A stretch of 64,000 nucleotides of DNA from NCBI RefSeq assembly GCF_004193775.1, contig NC_041020.1, positions 9,493,198 through 9,557,197 of the forward strand, read 5' to 3'. How positions within the stretch are numbered: the stretch's first letter is position 1; each line of letters begins with the position of its first letter. The translations under genes and the position numbers were made by a program. Positions 45,205-56,536 of the stretch are shown one piece after another. The notes under the pieces are model-generated. The model saw only the letters and a program-made list of their open reading frames with translations. It did not search any database and was not told the DNA's origin. The stretch comes from Glycine soja (Eukaryota > Streptophyta > Magnoliopsida > Fabales > Fabaceae).

Positions 45205-45750
45205 ATGTGTCACCTAACTGCATATATTTGTGTTTACTACAATGGTGAAATCTGCAACACTAATGAGGGCATCACCTTCATTAGTAACAACACAAAAAAT
45301 TTCATGGTCAACAAGGCCATAAACCTTACACAATTGCTTAAACTTGTTCACCAAAAAATAAACATTGAGCCACACCAACATATTGAAAAACTTCACTTTC
45401 GATTCCCCATATTTGAGCCAGGACAACTATATATGTACACATGTTTTATTCTGGGAGATGATGCTGACGTTCGACAAATGTTCAACATTTTGACAACAAC
45501 CGAACACTACCATTCGTGGAGTTATTTGCCACAATTTGTGACAACAATAACCCACGAAACAACCAAAATGACTCAACCTTCAATGTTGACGACCTGTTAT
45601 ATGAATACAAGAGTTGTTAGGTCAAAGACCATGGTAGTGATAGTGACTTCTCTTCCGAGCCGGAAGAATGCAACACGTCTCCTTCCCACAAACCAATATT
45701 TAAACGAAGTTGGTAATCTAGGGATGGGACGTGTGTTATTTCTGCTTTGA
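45205..45750 (+). pseudogene. 5' end of a MULE transposase (element 2), truncated
   Basis: 181 codons. Residues 1-115 form the PB1-like N-terminal domain (YICVYYNGEICNTNEGITF, LHFRFPIFEPGQLYMYTCFI, LGDDADVRQMFNILTT, SYLPQF), matching the same domain in element 1. The following part is of low complexity and off-register, and the DNA-binding and catalytic domains are missing. Only the promoter and N-terminus of the source gene remain. Confidence 0.7.
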
Positions 45751-45984
45751 GGTTATCAAATGTGCGTCATATCGGTGTTCAATGCTTTAACATTGAGTCA
45801 TTGTGAGTTTACATTGCCTACATCGTTTTGTGTTTGTTATTCGTAGCACTTAATTTAGCTAATGAAATAAATCATTTGTTTCAGTTTATGTTGACAATTT
45901 GGTAAAAGATAAAATGACAACTCACTAAAACACATCCACTTGTTTTTTTATAAGTTTGTGCAAATTAATCAACTATCTATCATT

Positions 45985-46915
45985 TACAAAAAAAAAGTGA
46001 CATTGAATTGACAACTCACAATTTAAATTCAAGTCTAAAAATAATAATAATGGACATTTGGAGCACAACGTAGTAGAGTAAAATCAAATTCAAAATCGAC
46101 AACCCTTTACAATTTACACACATTTCTAAGAAAATAATATATGCTTCACCAACAAAAATGACATTGAATTGCCAACTCACAATTTAAATTTAAGTATGAA
46201 AGTAATAATAATGGATGTCTCGTGCACTAGACAATAGGGTAAAATCACAGTCAAAATTGACAACACTTTACAATTTACACACATCTCTGAAAAAATAATA
46301 TATGCTTCACCAACAAAACTGACATTGAATTGTCAACTCACAATTGAAATTTAAGTATGAAAGTAATAATAATGAGCGTCTGGTGCACTAGACAACAGGG
46401 TAAAATCACAATTGAAATTGACAACACTTTGCAATTTACCCAAGTCTTTGAAAAAACAATATATGTTTCACCAACAAAACTGACATTGATTTGATAACTC
46501 AAAATTTAAATTCAAGTTTCAAAGTAATAATGGGCGGTCTGGTGCACCAAGTAGTATGGTAAAATCACAATCGAAATTGAAAACATTTTCTAATTTAACC
46601 AAGTCTCTGAAAAAACAATTTATGTTTCACAAACAAAACTAACACTGATTTGACAACTCAAAATTTAAATCCAAGTCTCAAAGTGATAATGGGTGGTCTA
46701 GTGCACCAAGTAGTAGGGTAATATCACAGTCGAAATCGACAACACTTTACAATTTACCCAAGTCTCTGAAAAAATAATAGATGTTTCACTAACAAAACTG
46801 ACATTAATTTGACAACTCATAATTTGCATTCAATTCTCAAAGTGATAATGGACGGTCTGGTGCGTCAAGTAGTAAGGTAAAATCATAGTCGAAAACTATG
46901 CACTATATCGATAAA
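45985..46915. repeat. 161-bp tandem array (about six copies)
   Basis: Units of TGACATTGAATTGACAACTC.. begin at 45,998, 46,159, 46,320, 46,481, 46,640 and 46,799, a period of 161 then 159 bp. Each contains GTAATAATAATGG, GGTGCACTAG-like sequence, AGGGTAAAATCACA and GACAACACTTTACAATTTAC. The period drift and point changes indicate age. Confidence 0.93.
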
Positions 46916-46975
46916 AATGAAATTACAATAATGACACGTGTCAATAAACATCAACGGGGTGAAGTTTCAAACAAC

Positions 46976-46983
46976 TATAAATA
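46976..46983 (+). promoter_or_regulatory. TATA box of MULE element 3
   Basis: TATAAATA about 80 bases before the ATG at 47,057. Confidence 0.5.
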
Positions 46984-47056
46984 ATACAAAACACCCTCAA
47001 TATAGTCACACACTTCCGCACAACTTACATTCACAAACGATATTCAATCTCAATAC

Positions 47057-47650
47057 TATGACATTCTTAGGAGAAACAAACACCCAAACCTTTTCTAACT
47101 TGAGATTAGCATTCATTTTTCCAAATGGATCAATCATTCCCAACCAAACTAGTGTTTGTTTTTAATGTCTTACTTCAATATCAATGCGAGTTCCTGAAAA
47201 TTGTTCTTTTGAGACACTGAACAATAGAATTCACAACACCCATCGACTAACCAATGACTAATTTGTGGATGAAATCTATTACTGACAACTATCCATAGAA
47301 TTGAAAAATGATGATGACGTTCGCACAACGTTAATATGCAATGAGCAATACTCATGTGTTGACCCTATAGAATTATTATGTACCATCAATAGAACACCCG
47401 ATGGTATACTCAACCTACTTTGATCCTCCATCACTCCTACGCATGATGCAATGTTGTATTACAATAGCAAGACGATTTTTTGGGTTACTCCTTCACTGGA
47501 ACAAACCCAATAAGATTTCAAATACCTTTAGGATATAGCATCGAAAAACTCAAGGATGTCATTAAACAAGTTGCACCTATAGGAGTTTCCCCTTATGAAA
47601 TTCTCGAATCACAACTAGTCAGACAACTGATAGCAGAAATAATAATACTA
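47057..47650 (+). pseudogene. 5' end of a MULE transposase (element 3), degenerate
   Basis: ATG at 47,057 reads MTFLGETNTQTFSNLRLAFI; after frameshifts the text continues as LKNDDDVRTTLICNEQYSCV and DPIELLCTINRTPDGILNLL (about 47,300-47,430), which fits a PB1-like domain end, and then a second segment YSFTGTNPIRFQIPLGYSIE and KLKDVIKQVAPIGVSPYEI (47,483-47,600). Two successive PB1-like pieces may be original or may be two fragments joined. It breaks off at a 21-base inverted repeat (47,623). Confidence 0.6.
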
Positions 47651-47671
47651 TATTTTTGTTCTTTTTGTTAG

Positions 47672-48110
47672 AATAAAATTTTAAGCTGAAGTTTCAGTGT
47701 AGTAATTTTTTAAATAAATTAATTTATTTTGAAGTTATTATTGTTGAGATTAATTATTTATAATAGCAACTTGGTTGACGGTTTGATGTGCCTTTAAAAT
47801 TTCTACTTTGAAAGCGTACAAGTTTTTTAAGTTTGTGGCATCATATTTATTTGAAGTAATTAATTTTTTGTTACAATAAAATTTTAAGCTGAAGTTTCTG
47901 TGTAGTAATTTTTTAAATAAATTAATTTATTTTGAAGTTATTATCGTTAAGATTAATTATTTATAATAGCAACTTGGTTGATGGTTTGATGTGCCTTTAA
48001 AATTTCTACTTTGAAAGCGTACAAGTTTTTAAAGTTTGTGGCATGATATTTATTTGAAGTAATTAATTTTTTGTTACAATAAAGTTTTAATTTGAAGTTT
48101 CAGTAAAGAG
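47672..48110. repeat. 203-bp tandem repeat (2.2 copies)
   Basis: Units begin AATAAAATTTTAAGCTGAAG at 47,672 and 47,875, with a partial third at 48,078. The two full copies are nearly identical, so this duplication is younger than the neighbouring arrays. Confidence 0.93.
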
Positions 48111-48194
48111 GCTTTTGTTATTAGATTTTTGTAATTTGAATTTATTATTGTTATGATTAATTATTTATAATATTGTTTTTGTAGGTATATGATG

Positions 48195-48775
48195 AATTCG
48201 GTTATAACAATCTTGTATTTCAATGGAAGGGGTATATGATGAGACTGATGGTGTAATCTTTGAAGGAAGTAAAAAAGTGATTCAGATTAAATGTGAAATT
48301 AGTTTGAATGCTTTGAAAAAAAATTGGAGATAAGGTAAAGTTACAAAATAATGAAATTATTTCTGCTATCAGTTGTAGATTTTTAGTTTCAGGAAAGTAT
48401 GCTGCGTTGCAAATTTGTGATGACAAAGATGTTGAAACTATGATCGAAAGTTTTCACCGACAAGATCAAATGTCAGTTCTGGAATTTTACATAGAAAAGA
48501 ATGTGGCTGGTGGTTCTATGTTTCATTATGCAAATTCTCTTACATCATGTGGAAATAATTTATCTAATAATGAGGCGGAACCGCCAAGAAATGTAAGCAA
48601 TTTACATGGTGATGAAGATGATGATGATGATGATTATCTTGTGTCTAACTCATACGTTGAAGAGTCTTTAGATGAAGATGATAGTGTTGACGATATATCT
48701 GATATAGACGATGAAGTCACCAACATGATTCAACCAATAAGAATTGTTCACCCAGCAGAAGGTGTAATTTATTAA
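48195..48775 (+). pseudogene. PB1-like N-terminal region of MULE transposase (element 4)
   Basis: Frame-shifted text gives DETDGVIFEGSKKVIQIK then EISLNALKK, and after a further shift IGDKVKLQNNEIISAISCRF, KYAALQICDDKDVETMIESF and QDQMSVLEFYIEKNVAGGSM. An Asp-rich stretch (DEDDDDDDY) follows, ending at a TAA at 48,773. This is the N-terminal domain plus acidic linker of a MuDR-type transposase; the frame is broken 5' of 48,330. Confidence 0.75.
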
Positions 48776-48966
48776 ATAAAAAATAGGTGAATACATTTAT
48801 CATTTTATGACAATTGTATTTAATGGTAAATAAGTACGATTGTGATATTAACTTGAATTTTTTTTAACTATTAGGTGTAGAAAAAATTCAAAATCTATTT
48901 TGGAATGATGCTTTGCATTATAACAATATCAACTGGAGTCATCCTGATTAGGAGGACATTTGCGGG

Positions 48967-49422
48967 TTGGAGATGCCATCGAGTTTTAATGTTGGACAAC
49001 AATTATATGTTGGCATAGATTTTAATAGTAAAGATGCGGTAAAAAATGCTCTGAAACAATATGTTATGAAGGTGCATCAAAGTTTTAAAGTTGTTGAAAG
49101 CAAATCAAACAAGTATATCGTTTGTTGCTCGAATAAAAGCGAAGAGTGTCCTTGCCCTTTTTATACGAGGGCAATTTTATCTAAAAAAACTTATTCATGG
49201 AATGAAGCGGCAATTCTTCCTTCTGATGATGCATGGAAACTTATCCCTGACCCAACTACAATTCGTGCGAAAGGTCGGCCAAAATCAACAAGGATAAGGA
49301 ATGAGATGGATTGGCTCGAACCATCTGAGCACCGACAAAAATGTAGTAGATGTGGAGCAGAAGGGCACAACAGGCGTCGATGTCCAATGCAATATGATCG
49401 TGGGAGTTGTTCATTTAATTGA
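48967..49422 (+). CDS. 151-codon MULE mini-transposase frame: DNA-binding domain joined to zinc knuckle
   Basis: An open frame without stops. Residues about 8-75 are the MuDR DNA-binding domain (GQQLYVGIDFNSKDAVKNAL, YVMKVHQSFKVVESKSNKYI, C..CPCPFYTRAILSKKTYSW with conserved Cys and Trp). At NEAAILPSDDAWKLIPDP the text switches directly to the C-terminal tail (GRPKSTRIRNEMDW) and a CCHC knuckle (CSRCGAEGHNRRRC, C-x2-C-x4-H-x4-C). The whole DDE catalytic core, several hundred residues in relatives, has been removed without breaking the frame. It could give a small nuclear DNA-binding protein able to occupy transposon ends, but transcription is unknown and the upstream exon (48,195-48,775) is damaged. 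It may equally be a chance survivor. Confidence 0.6.
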   Translation: MEMPSSFNVGQQLYVGIDFNSKDAVKNALKQYVMKVHQSFKVVESKSNKYIVCCSNKSEECPCPFYTRAILSKKTYSWNEAAILPSDDAWKLIPDPTTIRAKGRPKSTRIRNEMDWLEPSEHRQKCSRCGAEGHNRRRCPMQYDRGSCSFN

Positions 49423-49681
49423 TTTATGTATGTTAGACGAGTGACTTGTATTGGTTGAAGTTCTCTTGAATGTATTTAGTTTGTGGCCTTCAATGAAATC
49501 GTTAGTTAGTAACATTAGTTATTTTGGTTTGTGTACTTTAGTTTTTTTATTTTTAACATTATTTATTATTATAGTTTGATGCGCGACATAAACTGTATCC
49601 TTCATAAATTGCATACGATAGATTAAATATCAAATTCAAATGAGAAACATACAACAACATATTTAAACAGAGACATGAAAA

Positions 49682-51950
49682 TCATTCATTATGTTGTCCG
49701 TGATGACGTGAGGATGTGCCACATGGTCGATCCCATCTTCGTGCTTGCCTATCAGGATTTGTTTTGCCCCAATGTCTCCCTACTTCTACTTGGTCAGCCT
49801 CAGCAGAAAATTGGTGACGCAAATCAACACCTAATAAGTCACCCATATCAGGTATTGCTCCGGGTACATTCCATTGCATACCTAATGGGACATTAGGTGT
49901 TGGAATTGGGGCATCATGTTGCTGCTAAGGGGTCATAGTAGGCCACGAAAAATTAGGATGTGTTTTCGCAACACCACCAAACGAATGTTCGCTTGCAGAA
50001 GTATTAGTGTGCTGACCTTCGAAAGGATACTAATACATCTATGTCGGATATTGAGAAAATGTTGGTGGCGTGTAATACATTCCATGACCATCCTTCATCA
50101 TTTGTTGGGAATATTCTTTCGCTTCAACAGCCTCCCTTTGTCTGCCTATGCCTTGAGTTTCAACACTTGAGTGGAGAATGTGAAACTGTTGTGCTGGAAA
50201 TTGATGCTCTGTTGCTGGACCATGTGACACAGGCTCAGCGATTCTCTCTTGTTCTTCCGATAGAATCGTTATTTTCTTCACATAAGGCACAAGATCATCA
50301 ACTGTCCACGTATTCCTCCCTTGAGGAGACACCATGTACTGTAATGTCTCCGCAACTTCAGCCTGCAATTATTAGGGTGAGTAAATTAATGGCCATGATT
50401 AAAAAAATAATTTGAAGTTAAATATTCAAAAAACAAAAAAAATACCAATGTAGTTGTGTTTGCATTTTTTGGGTAAACAAATATCTTTATTTTTCGCCTG
50501 TACCAGACCATGTAGTCGGAGTTAAAGCTCAATAGGCCCTCTTGTCGAGGATAACCGTTGACCCTAAAATCAACTCGATTGTTCCATTGACTGATCATTG
50601 GGGCGAATAGTTGCCCCCAATTTTCATCTTGTTTGCCTTTCAGCGTTATGCCATGCAAATTCAGGGGTTGTGAAGGACATCCTAGAATTGGTTGTTTCAA
50701 TCCAAATTGTCTCAAAACTCTATCGGGTTGGTGCCACTCAACAACTTGGAAACACATGAGTGGCACCACTGCGCACCACGCTACACTTCCAACCAAACAA
50801 ATTGGAGGCAACGCTGACATAACATTTGTTGTGTAAGGTTCCCACAGAAACTGCATGTAACAACAAAGTTGTTAATTTTCACTGAAATATGACATATTAT
50901 TTATTATTTAACCAATGCATTACGATGTTCTTACCTCATGTCGTTTCATAATATCCAATTTGTGCGAAAAATTATCAAATCATCATTGTCAATATGTTGA
51001 TTTCCACGTCGCAGACACCTACAAAAAATTATGAAATCATCATTGCCGATACGTTACATTAACCATTATTTTCAAATGAAATCTAATTTTTTAAACGACT
51101 AACCTGTGTCTGAGTGGTTTATTTTCTATTACGGGAGGAGTCCTTTTTGGAGCCAAAGTTGTGCATCGTTCCCATGCCCACATTTGGATTAAGATGCACA
51201 TACCTCCGATTGATTTAGTTTTGTAATCAGTGGCGCTGCACATCTCTCTATATAAATAAGCAAGCACGACATGTCCTCATGCATACGTGCTGCACTCTCT
51301 CTAAAGTCACATAAAAATTGCAGGTACCTTAGAGAAACTTTGCTACTACTTTTGTCAACAAATAGGACACCTCCTATGAATCTAAGGATCCATGCATGGG
51401 TAAACCTTTCTAGTTGTTGTACGTTACCGTCATGGTTATTTAATTGTGAAAAATGGTGAGCCAACCAACTTAATTGAACCACACTACCTTGAAGTTCACC
51501 TTCTTGTGGTCTGACTCCTAACAATTCTTCACATAAATCAGCCTAATCAAGATTTGTTGGACCAATTAATGGTGATCCATCCACACGGAGACCTAATAAA
51601 ATAGAGACATCTTGAAGAGTAATCGTACACTCTCCGCATCTCATGTGAAACGTATGTGTTTCGGGCCTCCATCTTTCAATCAAGGCACTAATTAATGCCG
51701 GATTTATTTTTAAGTATCTCATCTTCATAATCTAGTAAAAACCAGATTGTCGAAGTAGAGGAATAATTTCCTCTGGTATTTTTTCTTGACCTTGATACGT
51801 GGGGACAATTTGTCTGATGTGTAATTTTCTGTCTTCTTCCTCATTCCAAATATGTTCTGAAACATGCTTAGCTTGCATCCATAAAACGTCACCATCAATT
51901 GGAACAAACTTAATTTGTATATTCGATGAACATGACGAGGAAGATGCCAT
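49682..51950 (-). pseudogene. Plant mobile domain (MAIN-like) pseudogene, multi-exon
   Basis: Read on the minus strand from ATG 51,950 (MASSSSCSSNIQIKFVPIDG). The PMD follows with [58 protein letters not shown] and RFTHAWILRFIGGVLFV; after a shift near 51,290, LAYLYREMCSATDYKTKSIG and MWAWERCTTLAPKR up to a donor near 51,105. Later exons give LRRGNQHIDNDDLI (about 51,010) and WEPYTTNVMSALPPICLVGS, VVEWHQPDRVLRQFGL, LNLHGITLKGKQDENW and FNSDYMVWYRRK (50,849-50,480). The C-terminal tail (50,368-49,682) ends near RRWDRPCGTSSRHHG. Nonsense codons include TAG at about 51,730 and one at the NLD(W)AD site, 51,541-51,543. Introns are retained, so it moved as DNA. It is convergent with the mini-transposase. 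Confidence 0.87.
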
Positions 51951-51999
51951 TGATACTGCAAAATAAAATATAATACAATAAATTGACAAAAAAAATTAT

Positions 52000-53170
52000 A
52001 CATTTTTTGTACATAAAAAAATTAAGTACATTTACAAAAATTAAATTAAATATATATACCATATAATTAAAATTTGAATAAATAACAAAGTATAAGACTC
52101 TTTGAATAACAAAATGTATCATACAAATAACGTACCATATATACAAAATTAATACAAACTAACATACCATATAACTAACGTAGCATACAAAATTTAAATA
52201 ACATAGTAAAAGTTTAATATATTTGAATAATAACTTACAATACGTAAAATTAAAACTAATTTAGCATACAAAATTAATAACTTAAAATACCTAAAACTAA
52301 AACTAACGTAGCATAAAAAACTCAAACTAAAACTAAACTAATAACTTACAATAACTAAAACTAAAACTAACGTACCTTATAAAACTAATAACTAAAATTA
52401 ACAACTAAAACTGCCATAGCATACAAAACTAATAACTAAAACTAATAACTTAATTAACGTAACATATAAAACTAAGACTTAAAACTAACATAGCATACAA
52501 AACTAATAACTAAAATTAATAACTTAATACGTAAGACTATTTCATTACATATAAACTTTATAATACCTAAAATAATTAATTTAATTATCAGAAACAATTA
52601 AATAAATAAAATGCAAAAAATATTAACTAACTTACCAAGTTTGAGAGAATTGAAGAAAAGAAGATGAAGAATAGAAGGAAACCTTCTCGCTATCAGCCAA
52701 AGCGTAACAGCCACGAGGAAGAGATGAATGCGTGTCTTCTTTCGTTTAGGACAACCTTTTTTATAATTCACGAACCTAATGTCGCCAGGGGTAATGGTGA
52801 TACCAGCTTAATCCACCAGTCCTGTTGGCGATACCAGTCAAAAAGTTGTGCCCTAGCCTGCCCTAACCTGCTCCTCTGCACGCCCTAGACTGCAGCCTAC
52901 ACCACCTTGGTCTCGCCATTGCCACTGGCGAGACCCAGTCCATGTCAGTCCTTAAATCGCTAGTTTGATTGGCGATTTCCTCATGCAAGTGTCTCGCCAA
53001 TGCTCCTAGCAATTTCCTCCACGTGTTTGCACAAGGCTTATATTGTCATGCATGCTGGAGGGATAGGGTTGGGTTTACGTAAAAAATAGATCCCGTTTGT
53101 AAATACTTCTAAAACAGACTTAGTTTGGAAAATAGTTTGTAAAACTATCCCATCTAAGTCAATTTGCCAT
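52000..53170. other. Probable distal end of the PMD-bearing MULE
   Basis: From 52,000 to 52,640 there is an AT-rich stretch with many ACTAATAACTAAAACTAAC-like direct repeats. At 52,780-53,000 a GC-richer segment holds paired TCTCGCCA..TGGCGAGA-type motifs. Sequence such as GGTTGGGTTTACG and AACTATCCCATCTAAGTC (53,065-53,160) looks like a MULE terminus. I could not find the matching opposite end, so the boundary is uncertain. Confidence 0.4.
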
Positions 53171-55079
53171 ACAATTCAGTGGACTTGACGGAGCTAGGTG
53201 TGTATATAAGTTATTGTAAACATTGATGAATCTATCTTTGATTTTTACCCATGAAAAAGGAAGAAAAAAAACTTTTATCTCTTTTTAATACCTTTAGATT
53301 CGTGTGCAATTAAACATTTTCCTTTTATCAAAAGTTTATAGAAATTGTTTCATATCTCTCATTTCTCCTTTTTATAGTAAATTTTATGAATAATAAAAGA
53401 ATTCTTAACTTACAAACCATGACAAGCCCTTCTTCGTCCTCTTTTTCATAATCAACCTTATTCAAAGTTATCACAAGAAGTTTTAACATAATCTTTTTAA
53501 TTATATGTTTTTATCTATATATGCATGGCTATTATTGTTTTTTAAGTCTTAAAGTCTAATGTCTTAAAAAGTTTAAATTTTATGTGGGGTCTAGTGTGTA
53601 TTTAGAATTAGAAAAAGGACAAATATATAATTAGATATGCTTAAATTTAATCATTAAAAAAAGGAAGGGGTTAGTAAAAAAAGTGCATCGATCTCCTCTG
53701 ATATCTTTATTGCTGTACCATGTGTTTCACTTGCAATTTTTTCCACGGGGTTAAAAACTAGAAACAAGTAATCAATAATGGAGAGTGAGATTGAGATAAC
53801 GTACTTGCTGTACGATTTTGCACACATGTGTACGTAAAGGGTCAAAACTACAGGGTTGATTTAGCCAAAGTGCTAAACTGTTAATATGCATTTCTCTAGG
53901 AGATCTTTGGAGTTTTGACTAATGATTCAGCATGATTAAAAGGCATAAATACCCCTAAAATGAGGGGAAAAAAAACCAAACCTAAGGGCCCTTAATAATA
54001 AAACCAAAACCAAACCTAAGGGCCCTTAATAATAAAACCACGCAGAAAGAACTAATTAATTCAGAAGTCAGAACCCACCATTCTCCTAACTAGGAGACAT
54101 TAATTAGGATGACATACATTTCGTAAAATTTTCATCACATGATAAACTTTAACAAGTCTTTGTATTAAGTGATATAAGGTTGATTGAATGATTAATAATG
54201 AAAGAAAAAAAATTTAAAATTTAATTTCTTTTATTAATAAAAAATAAGAAATTAATAATTAATATTTGTCGACAAAGAAATGAGTGTTTATACTAAAAAA
54301 ATATTGTGGTTCAATGATTAAAAAAAAGAGAAAACAGATAAATGTCATGGATTTGATTTTTTTATTAAAAAAACTAATAAATGAATAATAATCTTTTGCT
54401 GATGAATAAAAAAACGCTATTGTTTTGTATCACTTGAGTTCTTGTCATATACTTTTACCTTGTCCACGCAGATTTTATGTGCATTATATTGACAACTTTG
54501 CTCGGAGGTGTATCCATAAGATGCACTCTATATATCTTTTACGAGTGATAGGCAGTAGGCAGTGACGAATTAAGAAAACCTTTTTAGTAGGGCAAAAATA
54601 GTCTATGATATTTTTATAGATGAAAGTTTTTAATTTTTTTTACAAATACACAATTTCAAGATAAAAAATCAAAATACTTAAATTTTTATAAATTTAAAAA
54701 TATAAATTGAATAAAGTAGTATTAATTTATTTTTTCTTTTATCTTTAATAATTGTTTATATTCTTTTTCCTAAAAAAATAATTTATGAGGGTAATCCTAA
54801 TTTTTTTAGGAACAAAAATAATAATAATTTTATATATTTAAGTAAAAAATTTACTTAGCGAAGACAATTGCTCCCATAATTCCCAACGTAGATTTTCCCT
54901 GGGCACGAACCAAAATTTTGGTTATCCAAGGTTGTTATTTATTTGTAGAAAATTTCGTCTCATACTACAATTTTTAATGAAAAATAAGATACATTGATTA
55001 TTAATTACGGAGAAATGATATTAACACATTCTTTTAATATATTGTCTTCTATTGGTTCACATCCTGTTTAATATTTTTA
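53171..55079. other. AT-rich intergenic stretch
   Basis: No gene supported. Contains a 34-bp duplication at 53,972-54,040, listed separately. Confidence 0.4.
53972..54040. repeat. 34-bp tandem duplication with a GGGCCC palindrome
   Basis: CCAAACCTAAGGGCCCTTAA recurs at 53,976 and 54,010; each copy contains the palindrome TTAAGGGCCCTTAA-like core. Confidence 0.9.
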
Positions 55080-55084
55080 TATTA

Positions 55085-55395
55085 GTATATTTGTAATTTT
55101 AAATAAATTTTTCAGTCCTCTAATTTATTTTTCAGATTTAATTTGATATTCTATTTTTTTTTGTTTAATCTGATTCTCTAATTTTTAAATCGATTCAAGT
55201 TGATACTTCAATCTAAATTACAAGAAATGTGTTACAGTTCAAAATCTACTAAGTTCAAAACCGTTTCTAAGTGGTTTTAAACTGCAACAAAATGTGCATT
55301 TCCAAAAAATGAATTGATTTTAAAAATTTGAGAATTAAATTAAACATAAATAATAAATTAGAGTATTAAAAGACTAATTTAACCTAAACTTTATC
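55085..55395. repeat. Inverted-repeat (MITE-like) element
   Basis: The left arm (TTTTTCAGTCCTCTAATTTA.. ATTTAATTTGATA) and the reverse complement of the right arm (AAATTAGTCTTTTAATACTC.. GTTTAATTTAATTCTC) match imperfectly around a short centre near 55,245. It could fold into a hairpin. Ends and TSD not resolved. Confidence 0.45.
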
Positions 55396-56156
55396 AATAG
55401 AAAAAAGTATGTTGCTAACACTCATCTTAATTGTTTATATTTTCTTTTGTGAGATTTAAAAATAGGATAAATAGTCAAATTTGTTAATGAAAGTGAAAAA
55501 TATTGTCAAATTTATCCCTAAGAGATGAAAAGTTCAAATTTAGTTCATGAATATTGAAAATGTGCGACAAATTAGTCTTGCAGATAATTAATGACAAATT
55601 AATCACTAAACTTTGTAACTTAATGTCAAATTAGTTCTAAAAATACAACTTGTTATTATATTAGTTTTTAGATATTACAACTTAATGATAAAATAGTCTC
55701 ATAAATTTAACGGTAAAACTAATTTATTACACTTTTTCACATTCAGAAACTAAATTTGTATTTTTCATCATTTAGTAACTAATTTATCACCACATTACAC
55801 TTTCAGAAATATAATTTTACCTTTTAAAAATATTAAAAATTCATATATTTTCACCTATTTTATTACACAACTTTTTTTAGAGCAAATTACATTTTCCCTT
55901 GAGCTTTTTTTTATTACACCTAACATCAATCTTTTTTCCATTCCTATAATAACTTTCCTTAATATTTGAATAAATTTCGTCCATATATAATTAAGTTTTA
56001 TGTTACACTATTCATTTTATTTTTAAAAACTATTTCATCTTTAATTTTTTAAGAGATTAAAACTAGCTAGTGAAACTAAAAATATAATCACATAATTAAA
56101 AATATATATTTTTATATAAAAATCATATAAACACATTTTTATGTTATTTTATTTTT

Positions 56157-56536
56157 GGCTTAAATATAATTTTGACCCCTAATAAATAACCGATTTTTGT
56201 GTTTGCTCCCTAATAAATTTTTGCTTTGCATTGAGTCCCTGATAAAATAACATTTTTATTTTTTATCCTTGATATTTTGTTGTAGTCCCAGATAAATTAG
56301 AAATTTCTGTATTTATTTCCTAATAAGTTAGTAAATTTTGTTTTAGTCTATATTAATAACAAATGTAAAATATTTATTATGTAACAAACACAAAATTTGC
56401 TAATTTATTAGGAACTAAAAATAAATATCAAGAAAAAAAATTATTATTTTATTAGAGACTCATCGCAGAACAAAAATTTATTAGAGATCATATGTAAAAG
56501 AAGATATTTATTAGGGATCAAAAATATATTTAGGCC
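56157..56536. mobile_element. MITE of MULE type with perfect 9-bp target duplications
   Basis: A 380-bp element starting GGCTTAAATATAATTTTGAC and ending with the reverse complement of GGCCTAAATATATTTTTGAT. The inverted similarity continues inward (CCCTAATAAATA, CTCTAATAAATTTTTG, GAGTC.CTAATAAAATAA), so nearly the whole element is one long palindrome. The flanks TTTATTTTT (56,148-56,156 and 56,537-56,545) are identical, the duplication size of Mutator-like elements. No coding potential. Confidence 0.88.

Noticed and set aside
44325..48110. Regular repeats considered as a CRISPR array
   Set aside because: Units are long, contiguous and without spacers, in a plant nuclear sequence; they are ordinary tandem arrays.
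53654..53845. 63-codon minus-strand frame
   Set aside because: No domain, conserved motif or splice context; treated as chance.
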